From: Hyphomicrobiales bacterium
GTDB taxonomy: Bacteria > Pseudomonadota > Alphaproteobacteria > Rhizobiales > Xanthobacteraceae
Length of the DNA: 64,000 nt
Direction of reading: 5' to 3'
NCBI GenBank assembly: GCA_016713235.1
Contig: JADJPN010000005.1
Location: 62,001 to 126,000, forward strand
Shown here: in pieces, positions 26,808 through 34,998 of the stretch
Position numbering within the stretch: the first letter of the stretch is position 1
Layout: each line of letters opens with the position of its first letter
The notes under the pieces: model-generated
What the model was told of the DNA's origin: nothing
The model's input: only the letters and a program-made list of their open reading frames with translations
Database searches by the model: none
Program-made: the position numbers and the translations under genes

Positions 26808-29071
26808 ATGGCCGACTCTCTCGCTTCCCCTGAAACAGCTCTTTCCGCGCAGCCGGCTCCCTTTCCGAAGCCGCCCCGGCGGCTGAGCAGCTATTTCGCG
26901 CCGGTCATGGTGGTGCTGTCGCTGGTTTCGGCGTTCGTCACTTTTCTGGTTCTGACCGGGCTGACGCCGATCTTGCCCACGCACAACGTGGTCGTCACGG
27001 TGCTGCTCGCCAACGCCGGCATGGTGCTGATCCTGCTCGGGGTCGTGGCGTGGGAAGTGTTCAACGTCATTCGCGCGCAGCGTAAGGGCAGAGCCGGCGC
27101 GCGGTTGCACGGACGCATCGTGCTTTTGTTCGGGATCGTGGCCGTGGTGCCCGCGATTCTGGTTGCGATCATCGCGAGCATCACGCTGGACCGCGGCCTC
27201 GACCGCTGGTTCTCGCAGCGAACGCGCGCGATTATCGGCAATGCCATCACGGTCGCGGAAACTTATGTCCGCGAACATGGCCTCAGCATCCGGCAAGACC
27301 TTGTCGGCATGGCGAGCGATCTCTCGCGCATGAAGGAAATCTACGACAACGATCGCGAGCGCTTCCGGAAAATTCTGACAGGCCAGGCGCAGCTTCGTGG
27401 TGTGCCAAGCGCGGTGCTGATCCGTTCCGATCTTACCGTGCTCGAAAAGCCGACATCAATGTCGGCCGTGAGTTTCTGATCCCGCAGAATATCGTGGTGA
27501 AGGAAGCGACCGCGCAGCAGCCGATCGTTTATGTGCCTCCGTCCGCCGACTATGTCGCGGCGATCATTCCGTTGATCGGCTACGAGGATACGTATCTTTA
27601 CATCGCGCGGCCCATCGACCCTCGCGTCATTCAGTATTTGCGGCAGACCGAAGCGAACCTGCTGGAGTATCGCGGGCTAGAGCAGCGGCGCTTTGGCGTG
27701 CAGATCGCGTTCGCGCTGATGTACGCGGTGATCGCGATGATCCTGTTGTTGTCGTCGATCTGGATTGGGCTCAATTTCGCGAACCGGCTGGTTGCGCCGA
27801 TCCGCCGGTTGATTACGGCAGCTGACCTTGTCGCCTCGGGCAATCTTTATGTGCAGGTTCCTGTCCGCCAATCCGAAGGCGATCTCGCCAATCTCGGCGA
27901 TAGCTTCAACAAGATGACCTCGGAACTTCGCGCGCAGAATTCGGATCTGACCCGCGCGCGTGACCAGATCGACGAACGCCGGCGCTTCTCGGAAGCCGTG
28001 CTGGCCGGTGTTGGTGCGGGCGTGATCGGCCTGAACGCAGCCGGCGAGATCACGATTCTCAATCGTTCCGCCGAGCGGCTGCTTGGCGTGAGCGAAGCTG
28101 AGATGATCGGAAGGGGCGCGGCCGACGCAATTCCCGAAATTGCGACGCTGGTGCGCGATGCTTTCGCAGATAATTATCGGGTCAATGGTACGGTCACGAT
28201 CTCACGCGATGGGCGCGAGCGTACCTTCAACGTCCGCGTTACCACCGAGCAGGCAGACGAAACCGAACACGGCTATGTGATCACGCTTGACGACATTACG
28301 GAGCTGGTGACGGCGCAGCGGACTTCCGCCTGGGCGGATATCGCGCGACGCATCGCGCATGAGATCAAGAATCCACTGACGCCGATTCAGCTTTCCGCCG
28401 AACGCTTGAAGCGAAAATACGGCAAGACGATTCTGCAAGACCGCGAAATCTTCGAGCAATGCACCGAGACGATCATTCGTCAGGTCGGCGACATCGGCCG
28501 TATGGTGGACGAGTTCTCTTCGTTCGCGCGCATGCCGAAGCCCGTCGTTGAGACGCAGGATCTGGCGGAAACAATTCGTCAGGCCGTATTTTTGCAACGC
28601 GTCGGCCATCAGAACATCAAATTCGAAACCGAACTTCCGCAAGGCGCGATCACTGCGCGTTATGACCGCCGTCTGATCTCGCAGGCGTTGACGAACATTT
28701 TGAAGAACGCGGCGGAAGCGATCGAAGCGCTGCCGCAGGATGAGCGCAACGACGGCAAAATACGGGTGCGCACGACGCGCGAGGGCGACATGATCGTCAT
28801 TGAGGTGATCGACAACGGGCCTGGCCTGCCGAAGGAAAATCGCGAGCGGCTGCTCGAGCCTTATGTGACGACGCGGGAGAAGGGTACTGGTCTCGGACTG
28901 GCCATTGTCGGAAAAATTTTCGAGGAGCACGGCGGTCATCTCGAACTGAATGATGCGCCGGCGGACTTCGCGAACGGGCGCGGCGCCTGGATCAGGCTCA
29001 CGCTCGCATCGAACGGAACCAATGCCGCGGCCAACGCGGACGTGAGTAATAAGCGGGACACGGTGAACTGA
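26808..29071 (+). pseudogene. ntrY: nitrogen regulation sensor kinase NtrY, single frameshift
   Basis: NtrY is the membrane sensor kinase partnered with NtrX. From ATG 26808 the frame has three N-terminal helices (VMVVLSLVSAFVTFLVLTGL, VVVTVLLANAGMVLILLGVV, IVLLFGIVAVVPAILVAIIA) and an extracytoplasmic region ending at LTVLEKPTSM. It then stops at 27477. The rest (DINVGREFLIPQNIVVKEAT onward) is in another frame and holds a fourth helix, HAMP, PAS (SEAVLAGVGAGVIGLNAAGE), the histidine motif RRIAHEIKNPLTPIQLS and an ATPase domain. One missing A near 27452 (GAAAAAGCC read as GAAAAGCC) restores VLEKADINVG and a protein of about 755 residues. Homopolymer error is likely. Confidence 0.92.
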
Positions 29072-29073
29072 AG

Positions 29074-30453
29074 ATGGCGAACGATATCCTTGTCGTTGAC
29101 GATGAAGTCGATATTCGCGAACTGGTTGCGGGGATTCTCGAGGACGAAGGCTACGTGGTGCGAACCGCGGGTAACGCCGACGACGCGTTGAATGCGATCG
29201 AGTCGCGCAGGCCGCAACTCGTGCTGCTCGACATCTGGCTCGAGGGAAGCCGCCTCGACGGCCTGGCGCTCTTGGATGTCATCAAGGCGAACCATCCTGA
29301 TCTGCCGGTCGTGATGATCTCGGGTCACGGGAATATCGAAACCGCTGTCGCCGCGATCAAGCAGGGCGCTTACGATTTCATCGAGAAGCCGTTCAATGCC
29401 GACCGGCTTGTCGTGATTGCGAGCCGCGCGATCGAGACTCTGCGGCTGCGGCGCGAGGTGAACTCGCTCAAGCAGCAGCACCCGCAAGCGCAGAAGCTCG
29501 TCGGTCAGTCAGCGGCGATGAATGGATTGCGGCAAAACATCGAGCGCATTGCGCCGACCAACAGCCGTATCTTCATTGTGGGCGCGTCCGGATCCGGCAA
29601 AGAGCTGACCGCGCGTATCATCCATAACGCATCCGCGCGCGCGAGCGGCCCGTTCATTGTGATCAATGCGGCCGCGATCACGCCTGAGCGCATGGAACTG
29701 GAATTATTCGGCACGGAGGCCGAAGGCGACCATCCGCGCAAACTCGGTGCGCTGGAAGAAGCCGACGGCGGAACGCTCTTCATCGACGAAATCGCCGACA
29801 TGCCGCGCGAGACACAGAACCGCATTCTGCGCGTGCTGACGGAGCAGACCTTCCAGCGGCTCAAGGGCAATGTAAAAGTGCAGGTCGATGTACGCGTGAT
29901 TTCTTCCACCGCACGCGACATCGAGCATGAAATCGCGGAGGGGAGGTTCCGGGAAGATCTTTTCCATCGCCTCAGTGTCGTGCCGATCCGCGTGCCGCCG
30001 CTTGCCGAACGCCGCGAGGATATTCCCGAGCTTGTGCAGCATTTCCTTGATCAGATTTCGGTGACGACGGGACTTGCGAAACGGACGATCGGCGATGACG
30101 CCCTCGCTGTATTGCAGTCGCATGACTGGCCGGGAAATGTCCGCCAGTTGCGTAACAACGTTGAGCGTCTGCTAATTCTCGCCGGCGGCGACGCGCAAAG
30201 CGTAATTACCGCAAATTTACTGCCGCCGGATGTCGGTTCGCTGGTGCCGAGCATGCCGAACGGAAATGGCGGCGAGCAATTGATGAGCCTGCCGCTGCGC
30301 GACGCGCGTGAAGTGTTCGAGCGCGAGTATCTCGTTGCGCAGATCAACCGCTTCAGCGGGAACATTTCGCGCACGGCGGAGTTCGTCGGCATGGAGCGCT
30401 CCGCGCTGCATCGCAAGCTCAAAGCGCTCGGCATCGACGAGCGGGCGCGCTAA
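29074..30453 (+). CDS. ntrX: nitrogen/redox response regulator NtrX
   Basis: NtrX is the NtrC-family response regulator paired with NtrY and controls nitrogen metabolism, respiration and envelope genes in alphaproteobacteria. The receiver has D53 in LVLLDIWLEGS. The AAA+ domain keeps Walker A GASGSGKE and LFIDEIADMP, but the place of the GAFTGA loop reads FGTEAEGDHPRKLG, so it should not contact sigma-54. This is usual for alphaproteobacterial NtrX. The C-terminal helix-turn-helix is present (GNISRTAEFVGMERSALHRK). ATG 29074 is two bases after the ntrY stop. The frame is intact at 459 residues. Confidence 0.96.
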   Translation: MANDILVVDDEVDIRELVAGILEDEGYVVRTAGNADDALNAIESRRPQLVLLDIWLEGSRLDGLALLDVIKANHPDLPVVMISGHGNIETAVAAIKQGAYDFIEKPFNADRLVVIASRAIETLRLRREVNSLKQQHPQAQKLVGQSAAMNGLRQNIERIAPTNSRIFIVGASGSGKELTARIIHNASARASGPFIVINAAAITPERMELELFGTEAEGDHPRKLGALEEADGGTLFIDEIADMPRETQNRILRVLTEQTFQRLKGNVKVQVDVRVISSTARDIEHEIAEGRFREDLFHRLSVVPIRVPPLAERREDIPELVQHFLDQISVTTGLAKRTIGDDALAVLQSHDWPGNVRQLRNNVERLLILAGGDAQSVITANLLPPDVGSLVPSMPNGNGGEQLMSLPLRDAREVFEREYLVAQINRFSGNISRTAEFVGMERSALHRKLKALGIDERAR

Positions 30454-30471
30454 GCACATCGGCTGAATATC

Positions 30472-31338
30472 ATGTCTCGCATCGCTTATGTGAACGGACG
30501 ATATGTTCCTTTCGCGCATGCCAGTGTTCACATCGAGGACCGCGGCTACCAGCTTGCGGACGGCGTTTACGAGGCTTGCGAAATCCTAGATGGATCGCTG
30601 GTCGATGCACGGCGGCATCTGGAGCGATTGTCTCGCTCGCTGGATGCGCTTCGTATTTCTGCGCCGCTGGCGCCGGCTGCGCTGCGTTTTGTGCTCGATG
30701 AGACGGTCCGCCGCAATCGTGTGCGGGATGGGCTTCTGTACTTGCAGGTTACACGGGGTGTCGCACGGCGCGATCACGGTTTCCCCGATAAGCCGGTAAA
30801 ACCGGCGCTGGTAGTCACCGTTCGCGCGCTCGACCGCAAGAAGATCGAGGCTACGGCGGTCGCGGGGATCGCGGTCATTACCGTGCCGGACGATCGCTGG
30901 GGTCGTGTCGATATCAAGACGACGGGTCTGCTGCCGAATGTACTCGCACGTCAGGCGGCCAGGGATGCCGGCGCGAAAGATGCGTGGTTCGTTGACGATC
31001 ACGGGCTCATCACCGAGGGGGCGTCCTCGAACGCCTGGATCGTCAAAGACGGTGTCTTGCTCACGCGTCCAAGCTCGAACCGGATTCTGACCGGCATTAC
31101 GATGACCGTGGTCAAGGAGATCGCTGCGGGCTTGCAGATGAAGGTCGAGGAGAGGGCTTTTACGCCCGAGGAAGTGCGCAGTGCCAGCGAGGCCTTTCTG
31201 ACCTCGGCCACGCAAACCGTGATTCCGGTCGTCAGCATCGATGGCTACAACATCGGATCAGGCAAGCCGGGGCCGCTCGCGATACGGTTGCGGGAAGCAT
31301 TTCACCGCACAGCGGAAATCGGCCCGAAAATCGCCTAA
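30472..31338 (+). CDS. dat: D-amino-acid aminotransferase (class IV PLP enzyme)
   Basis: This enzyme moves amino groups between D-amino acids and 2-oxoacids, giving D-glutamate or D-alanine for peptidoglycan. The 288-residue protein has the class IV fold marks: VHIEDRGYQLADGVYEACEI, the PLP lysine in VDIKTTGLLPNVLARQAA, and ITEGASSNAWIV. Branched-chain and ADC-lyase members share the fold, but the length and DRGYQ.ADGVYE pattern favour D-amino acid transferase. It lies 18 bases after ntrX and before hfq, an order shared by relatives of Rhodopseudomonas and Bradyrhizobium from memory. The frame is intact. Confidence 0.9.
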   Translation: MSRIAYVNGRYVPFAHASVHIEDRGYQLADGVYEACEILDGSLVDARRHLERLSRSLDALRISAPLAPAALRFVLDETVRRNRVRDGLLYLQVTRGVARRDHGFPDKPVKPALVVTVRALDRKKIEATAVAGIAVITVPDDRWGRVDIKTTGLLPNVLARQAARDAGAKDAWFVDDHGLITEGASSNAWIVKDGVLLTRPSSNRILTGITMTVVKEIAAGLQMKVEERAFTPEEVRSASEAFLTSATQTVIPVVSIDGYNIGSGKPGPLAIRLREAFHRTAEIGPKIA

Positions 31339-31372
31339 CTAATTGAGTTTTCTAGTTGAATAGTCATCGTAC

Positions 31373-31387
31373 TTGTACGAGGTACAA
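31373..31387. promoter_or_regulatory. perfect palindrome overlapping a -10 box upstream of hfq
   Basis: TTGTAC-GAG-GTACAA is a perfect inverted repeat with 6-base arms. It overlaps TACAAT (31383-31388), a 5-of-6 match to a -10 element, 120 bases before the hfq ATG. A repressor or activator site at the hfq promoter is inferred. I see no clean -35 at ideal spacing. Confidence 0.45.
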
Positions 31388-31391
31388 TCTT

Positions 31392-31411
31392 GCGCGTTTT
31401 CCCGAACGCGC
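31392..31411 (+). promoter_or_regulatory. hairpin in the hfq leader
   Basis: GCGCGTT and AACGCGC form a perfect 7-bp stem around TTCCCG, just after the presumed -10 box. If transcription starts near 31395 this structure would sit at the 5' end of the hfq mRNA. Alternatively it is part of the 3' end of the upstream aminotransferase transcript; no T-run follows, so it is not a classical terminator. Confidence 0.35.
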
Positions 31412-31507
31412 CTCTAATAGCGGATGTCACGGACGGGCAACGTCCGGGCAGGGTAGCGGAAGGGCTGCTCGACATAACGCTCGCCCGAACCAAGAAGGAA
31501 AATCCCC

Positions 31508-31771
31508 ATGGCGGCGGACAGAAACCAAAATCTTCAGGATACTTTTCTCAATTTCGTCAGAAAGAACAAAACGCCGCTCACTATTTTTCTCGTGAACGGC
31601 GTGAAGCTACAGGGCGTGGTCACGTGGTTCGACAATTTCTGCGTATTGCTGCGCAGGGACGGACACGGGCAGCTCGTCTACAAACACGCGATATCGACGA
31701 TTATGCCGGGGGCGCCCATTTCGCTGTTCGAGGGAACCGACGACAGCATTCCCACCGGAGACAAAGTCTAG
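31508..31771 (+). CDS. hfq: RNA chaperone Hfq
   Basis: Hfq forms a hexameric Sm ring that pairs small RNAs with mRNAs. The 87-residue protein has Sm1 (IFLVNGVKLQGVVTWFDNFC) and Sm2 (QLVYKHAISTIMP), with the proximal-face QDTFLNFVRKNK near the N-terminus. It has the short C-terminal tail typical of alphaproteobacteria. ATG 31508 follows AAGGAAAAT. The hflX TTG start follows the hfq stop directly, giving the classic hfq-hflX pair. In diazotrophic alphaproteobacteria Hfq (NrfA) also supports nifA expression, consistent with the ntr genes upstream. Confidence 0.98.
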   Translation: MAADRNQNLQDTFLNFVRKNKTPLTIFLVNGVKLQGVVTWFDNFCVLLRRDGHGQLVYKHAISTIMPGAPISLFEGTDDSIPTGDKV

Positions 31772-33151
31772 TTGGAGCCGAGAAAATCTAAACGCAGGAA
31801 ATCGCGGCAGCCGGATAACCCGGCTGCCGGCGATGCCGCGCGCGATGCAACGAAAGTCGCGGTCGTGGTGCCGGTGAATCCACGCGGCAAAGATGCGGAC
31901 GCGAACGCGCGCGATCCGCAGGCACGGCTTGAAGAAGCCGTGGGGCTTGCCGCCGCAATCGAGTTGCATGTCGTCAGTGCCGGTATTGTGACGCTCGGTA
32001 CGATCCGGCCGGCGACATATATTGGCTCGGGTAAGGTCGAAGAAATCGCTGGCATCGTTCGCGCAGAAGACGCGGGTGTCGTCTTCGTCGATTGCGCGCT
32101 ATCTCCGGTGCAGCAGCGCAATCTCGAAAAGGCCTGGGGTGCGAAGGTCGTCGATCGCACCGGACTGATTCTGGAAATTTTCGGCGCGCGCGCCCGCACC
32201 AAGGAAGGCACGCTGCAAGTCGAGCTTGCGCATCTGAATTATCAGCGCAGTCGTCTGGTGCGCTCGTGGACCCATCTTGAGCGCCAGCGCGGCGGCTTCG
32301 GCTTTCTCGGCGGCCCCGGCGAAACCCAGATCGAGGCGGACCGGCGGCAGATCGACGAACGCATCATCCGGATCGAGCGCGAGCTCGATTCCGTGAAGCG
32401 TACTCGCGCGCTGCATCGGCAGAACCGTAAGCGCGTGCCCTATCCGGTCGTGGCGCTTGTGGGTTACACGAACGCCGGTAAATCGACGCTGTTCAACCGT
32501 CTGACAGCCGCGAATGTCCGGGCTGAGGATTTGCTGTTTGCAACGCTCGATCCGACCTTGCGCGGTGTCGAGTTGCCTGGCGGCACGAAGGTGATCCTGT
32601 CCGATACGGTAGGCTTTCTATCCGAACTGCCGACGCTGCTCGTCGCAGCGTTTCGCGCAACGCTGGAAGAAGTCATCGAAGCCGATCTGATCCTGCATGT
32701 GCGCGACATCTCGCACCCGGACACGGCGGCGCAGGCGACGGATGTACTTGGCGTGCTCCACGATCTCGGGATCGACGTTCACGATCCGAAGAAGATCATC
32801 GAAATCTGGAACAAGAGCGATCGTCTTGACGAGGAGATGCGCGAGAAAGCGCGCAATCACGTGAAGCGTTTGTCTCACGCAGAGCGGCCATTGCTGATTT
32901 CGGCGCTGACGGGCGAGGGCATCGATATGCTGTTGCGTGCGATCGCCGACAAGATTGCGTCGGGTTGGCCTGTCGTTTCGCTGCTGCTCGACACGGCGGA
33001 TGGCGCAAACCTGAGCTGGTTGCACCGTCACGGCGAAGTGCTGTCGCAGAGCCTTAAAGGCGACGATCAGCTTCGTGTCGAAGTCCGTATGGCGCCTGAG
33101 AAGGCCGAGGAATTCCGACGGCGCATGAAACCGAAATCCTCAGCGGCCTGA
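31772..33151 (+). CDS. hflX: ribosome-associated GTPase HflX
   Basis: HflX binds the large ribosomal subunit and rescues stalled or heat-damaged ribosomes. The start is TTG 31772 directly after the hfq stop, with GGAGA about 10 bases upstream. The 459-residue protein has the HflX N-terminal domain (TIRPATYIGSGKVEEIAGIV) and the linker RGGFGFLGGPGETQIEADRR. The G domain follows with G1 GYTNAGKSTLFN, G3 DTVGFLSELP and G4 NKSD. The last 12 bases overlap the end of a convergent membrane-protein gene. The frame is intact. Confidence 0.97.
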   Translation: MEPRKSKRRKSRQPDNPAAGDAARDATKVAVVVPVNPRGKDADANARDPQARLEEAVGLAAAIELHVVSAGIVTLGTIRPATYIGSGKVEEIAGIVRAEDAGVVFVDCALSPVQQRNLEKAWGAKVVDRTGLILEIFGARARTKEGTLQVELAHLNYQRSRLVRSWTHLERQRGGFGFLGGPGETQIEADRRQIDERIIRIERELDSVKRTRALHRQNRKRVPYPVVALVGYTNAGKSTLFNRLTAANVRAEDLLFATLDPTLRGVELPGGTKVILSDTVGFLSELPTLLVAAFRATLEEVIEADLILHVRDISHPDTAAQATDVLGVLHDLGIDVHDPKKIIEIWNKSDRLDEEMREKARNHVKRLSHAERPLLISALTGEGIDMLLRAIADKIASGWPVVSLLLDTADGANLSWLHRHGEVLSQSLKGDDQLRVEVRMAPEKAEEFRRRMKPKSSAA

Positions 33152-34012
33152 CGCCTGCCGGTATACGCTCGCGCAATAGACCATGCCGAGCGCGGTCTGC
33201 GGGAGATAAACCAGGATCTTCGCGAGTAAGAGTGCAAAAAGGGCGGGTAGTGGCACGTTGCCTTCTGCCAATTTCTCGAAAGATTCCGAAGTGACTCCCA
33301 GTAGCGGAAGTAACGCGCCCTCAACCGCGACGTCGATGATCATAAAGATGATTATCAGCCCGACCATGCCGCCGAGTATCCGAAGGCCAGCACCTTTTGT
33401 TGCCGCCCAAGATTCGCGCAACGACATGGGGCTTGGAATTGCGGCCGCGACCATCCACGGGGTAATCCGTCCAGCGACATAGGCGCCGGCAAGTACGGCA
33501 AAGAGCGCGACGAGACCGAGGGCGATCAGCGCAAGTACGAAAAATCCCGCTGCTGGAGAAGTTTCATCGTCGCCCAGGAAATACTCGAATCCGGCAATGC
33601 CAGCCAAAAGTACAGGAAGGAATATCGCCGTCATGAGCGCGACCATGAGTAACGAGAGCCCGATGACGCGTAGCAGGAAAGGGCCGTAAACTGTAAGAAA
33701 CTGCGGATCCGTTTCGTTGAGCAGCCAGTTTCTGGCAATCACGATATAGTACGCGACACTGACGAGCATGCCGAACAGCATGGCGCAGACCGAAGCAGCG
33801 ATGATGCCGGTATCGTTTTCTGCGCGAATCGAGAGATAAATCACGCCGAAAAAACATGCCGCCGCGACCACCACGAAGAGTAAGAACTTCCAGGAAAGCC
33901 GAAAGAAATTGGAGAAGCCGGGAAATACGTAAGTGAACGCATCGCCCAGCGCTGTCGCTGCGGAAAGCGGATTGGCTGTCGGTGTGGTTTGTGTCGGCGC
34001 GAGATCGCCCAT
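33140..34012 (-). CDS. multi-helix membrane protein, unknown function
   Basis: This 290-residue protein has about six membrane helices, for example FLLFVVVAAACFFGVIYLSI, VIGLSLLMVALMTAIFLPVL and GFFVLALIALGLVALFAVLA. An amphipathic, glycine-rich segment precedes the last helices (LRESWAATKGAGLRILGG). I do not recognise a defined family; it resembles uncharacterised membrane proteins with a repeated architecture seen in many Proteobacteria. It starts 2 bases after the mazG stop on the same strand, so it is probably co-transcribed. Its end overlaps convergent hflX by 12 bases. The frame is intact. Confidence 0.7.
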   Translation of the reverse strand: MGDLAPTQTTPTANPLSAATALGDAFTYVFPGFSNFFRLSWKFLLFVVVAAACFFGVIYLSIRAENDTGIIAASVCAMLFGMLVSVAYYIVIARNWLLNETDPQFLTVYGPFLLRVIGLSLLMVALMTAIFLPVLLAGIAGFEYFLGDDETSPAAGFFVLALIALGLVALFAVLAGAYVAGRITPWMVAAAIPSPMSLRESWAATKGAGLRILGGMVGLIIIFMIIDVAVEGALLPLLGVTSESFEKLAEGNVPLPALFALLLAKILVYLPQTALGMVYCASVYRQASGR

Positions 34013-34014
34013 AT

Positions 34015-34806
34015 TCAGTCTTCCGCTTGCAGTTGTTTCTCAGACTGCCAGTAGGATTCCAGCACGTCCAACGGTGTTTGTTCGACGGAGCTGCCGGCGT
34101 TTGCGGCGCGTTTTTCTACACCGCGAAAACGCCGCTCGAACTTTGCTGTCGCGTTGCGCAGCGACGACTCCGGGTCGATGTTAGCGCGGCGCGCGTAATT
34201 AACCAGCGAGAAGAGGAGGTCGCCGAACTCTTCTTCCACTGCCACGGTGGTCCGGGCTGATTTCAATTCGTCGATCTCTTCCGCGATTTTGTCGAGCACG
34301 CCGGTAAGGTCAGGCCAATCGAAGCCGACTTGCGCCGCGCGCTTTTGAACTTTTTCCGCACGCGTGAGCGCTGGCAAGGCCATCGGCACGCCGTCGAGCG
34401 CGCTTTCCTGATGCGCTGATTTCTCCTTGCGTTCTTCGGCTTTGATTTTCTCCCAAAGCGATTTCACGTCGTCTGACGAAATGCCGCGCGCAGCATCGAA
34501 GACATGCGGGTGACGGCGGATCAGCTTTTGCGTGATCGAGAGCACGACATCCTCGAAGGCGAAGTGCTTCGCTTCTTCGGCCATGCGCGCGTGAAATACG
34601 ACCTGAAGCAGCAGGTCGCCAAGTTCGTCCTTGAGGCCGTGCATATCGCCATGCGCGATCGCGTCGGCGACTTCGTAGGCTTCCTCGATCGTGTACGGCG
34701 CGATTGTCGAGAAGGTCTGCTTCAGGTCCCATGGGCAGCCGGTTTCCGGCGTCCGCAGGCGGGCCATGATCTCGATCAGCCGCGCAATATCGGTAGAAGG
34801 CTGCAT
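34015..34806 (-). CDS. mazG: nucleoside triphosphate pyrophosphohydrolase MazG
   Basis: MazG hydrolyses NTPs and dNTPs to monophosphates, removing aberrant nucleotides and lowering (p)ppGpp in some bacteria. The 263-residue protein has the N-terminal MazG domain (LRTPETGCPWDLKQTFSTIA, then EEAYEVADAI), the metal-binding DELGDLLLQVVFHARMAEE, and a second domain with VEEEFGDLLFSLVNYARR. This two-domain layout is standard. ATG 34806 is divergent from the diguanylate cyclase gene, with about 190 bases between them. The frame is intact. Confidence 0.95.
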   Translation of the reverse strand: MQPSTDIARLIEIMARLRTPETGCPWDLKQTFSTIAPYTIEEAYEVADAIAHGDMHGLKDELGDLLLQVVFHARMAEEAKHFAFEDVVLSITQKLIRRHPHVFDAARGISSDDVKSLWEKIKAEERKEKSAHQESALDGVPMALPALTRAEKVQKRAAQVGFDWPDLTGVLDKIAEEIDELKSARTTVAVEEEFGDLLFSLVNYARRANIDPESSLRNATAKFERRFRGVEKRAANAGSSVEQTPLDVLESYWQSEKQLQAED

Positions 34807-34998
34807 GCCGTGGGCTCCTGATGTCTGCCTGAACGGCTATCTGTGATTCGCAGAAGACATATTATGGAATATCATTAGCAGCCAGGGCCGGTCGGCTACG
34901 GGTTTTCGGTCAAATTTGAATCATCTCCGGCGCCCGATCTTAACGCCACTCTGTCAGGTTGGTGTCGCGGGAATGCTTTTTGGGGCTCGATTTTTTCT

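Noticed and set aside
34859..34872. ATATT-ATGG-AATAT inverted repeat between mazG and the cyclase gene
   Set aside because: Five-base AT arms are expected by chance in a short AT-richer intergenic stretch.
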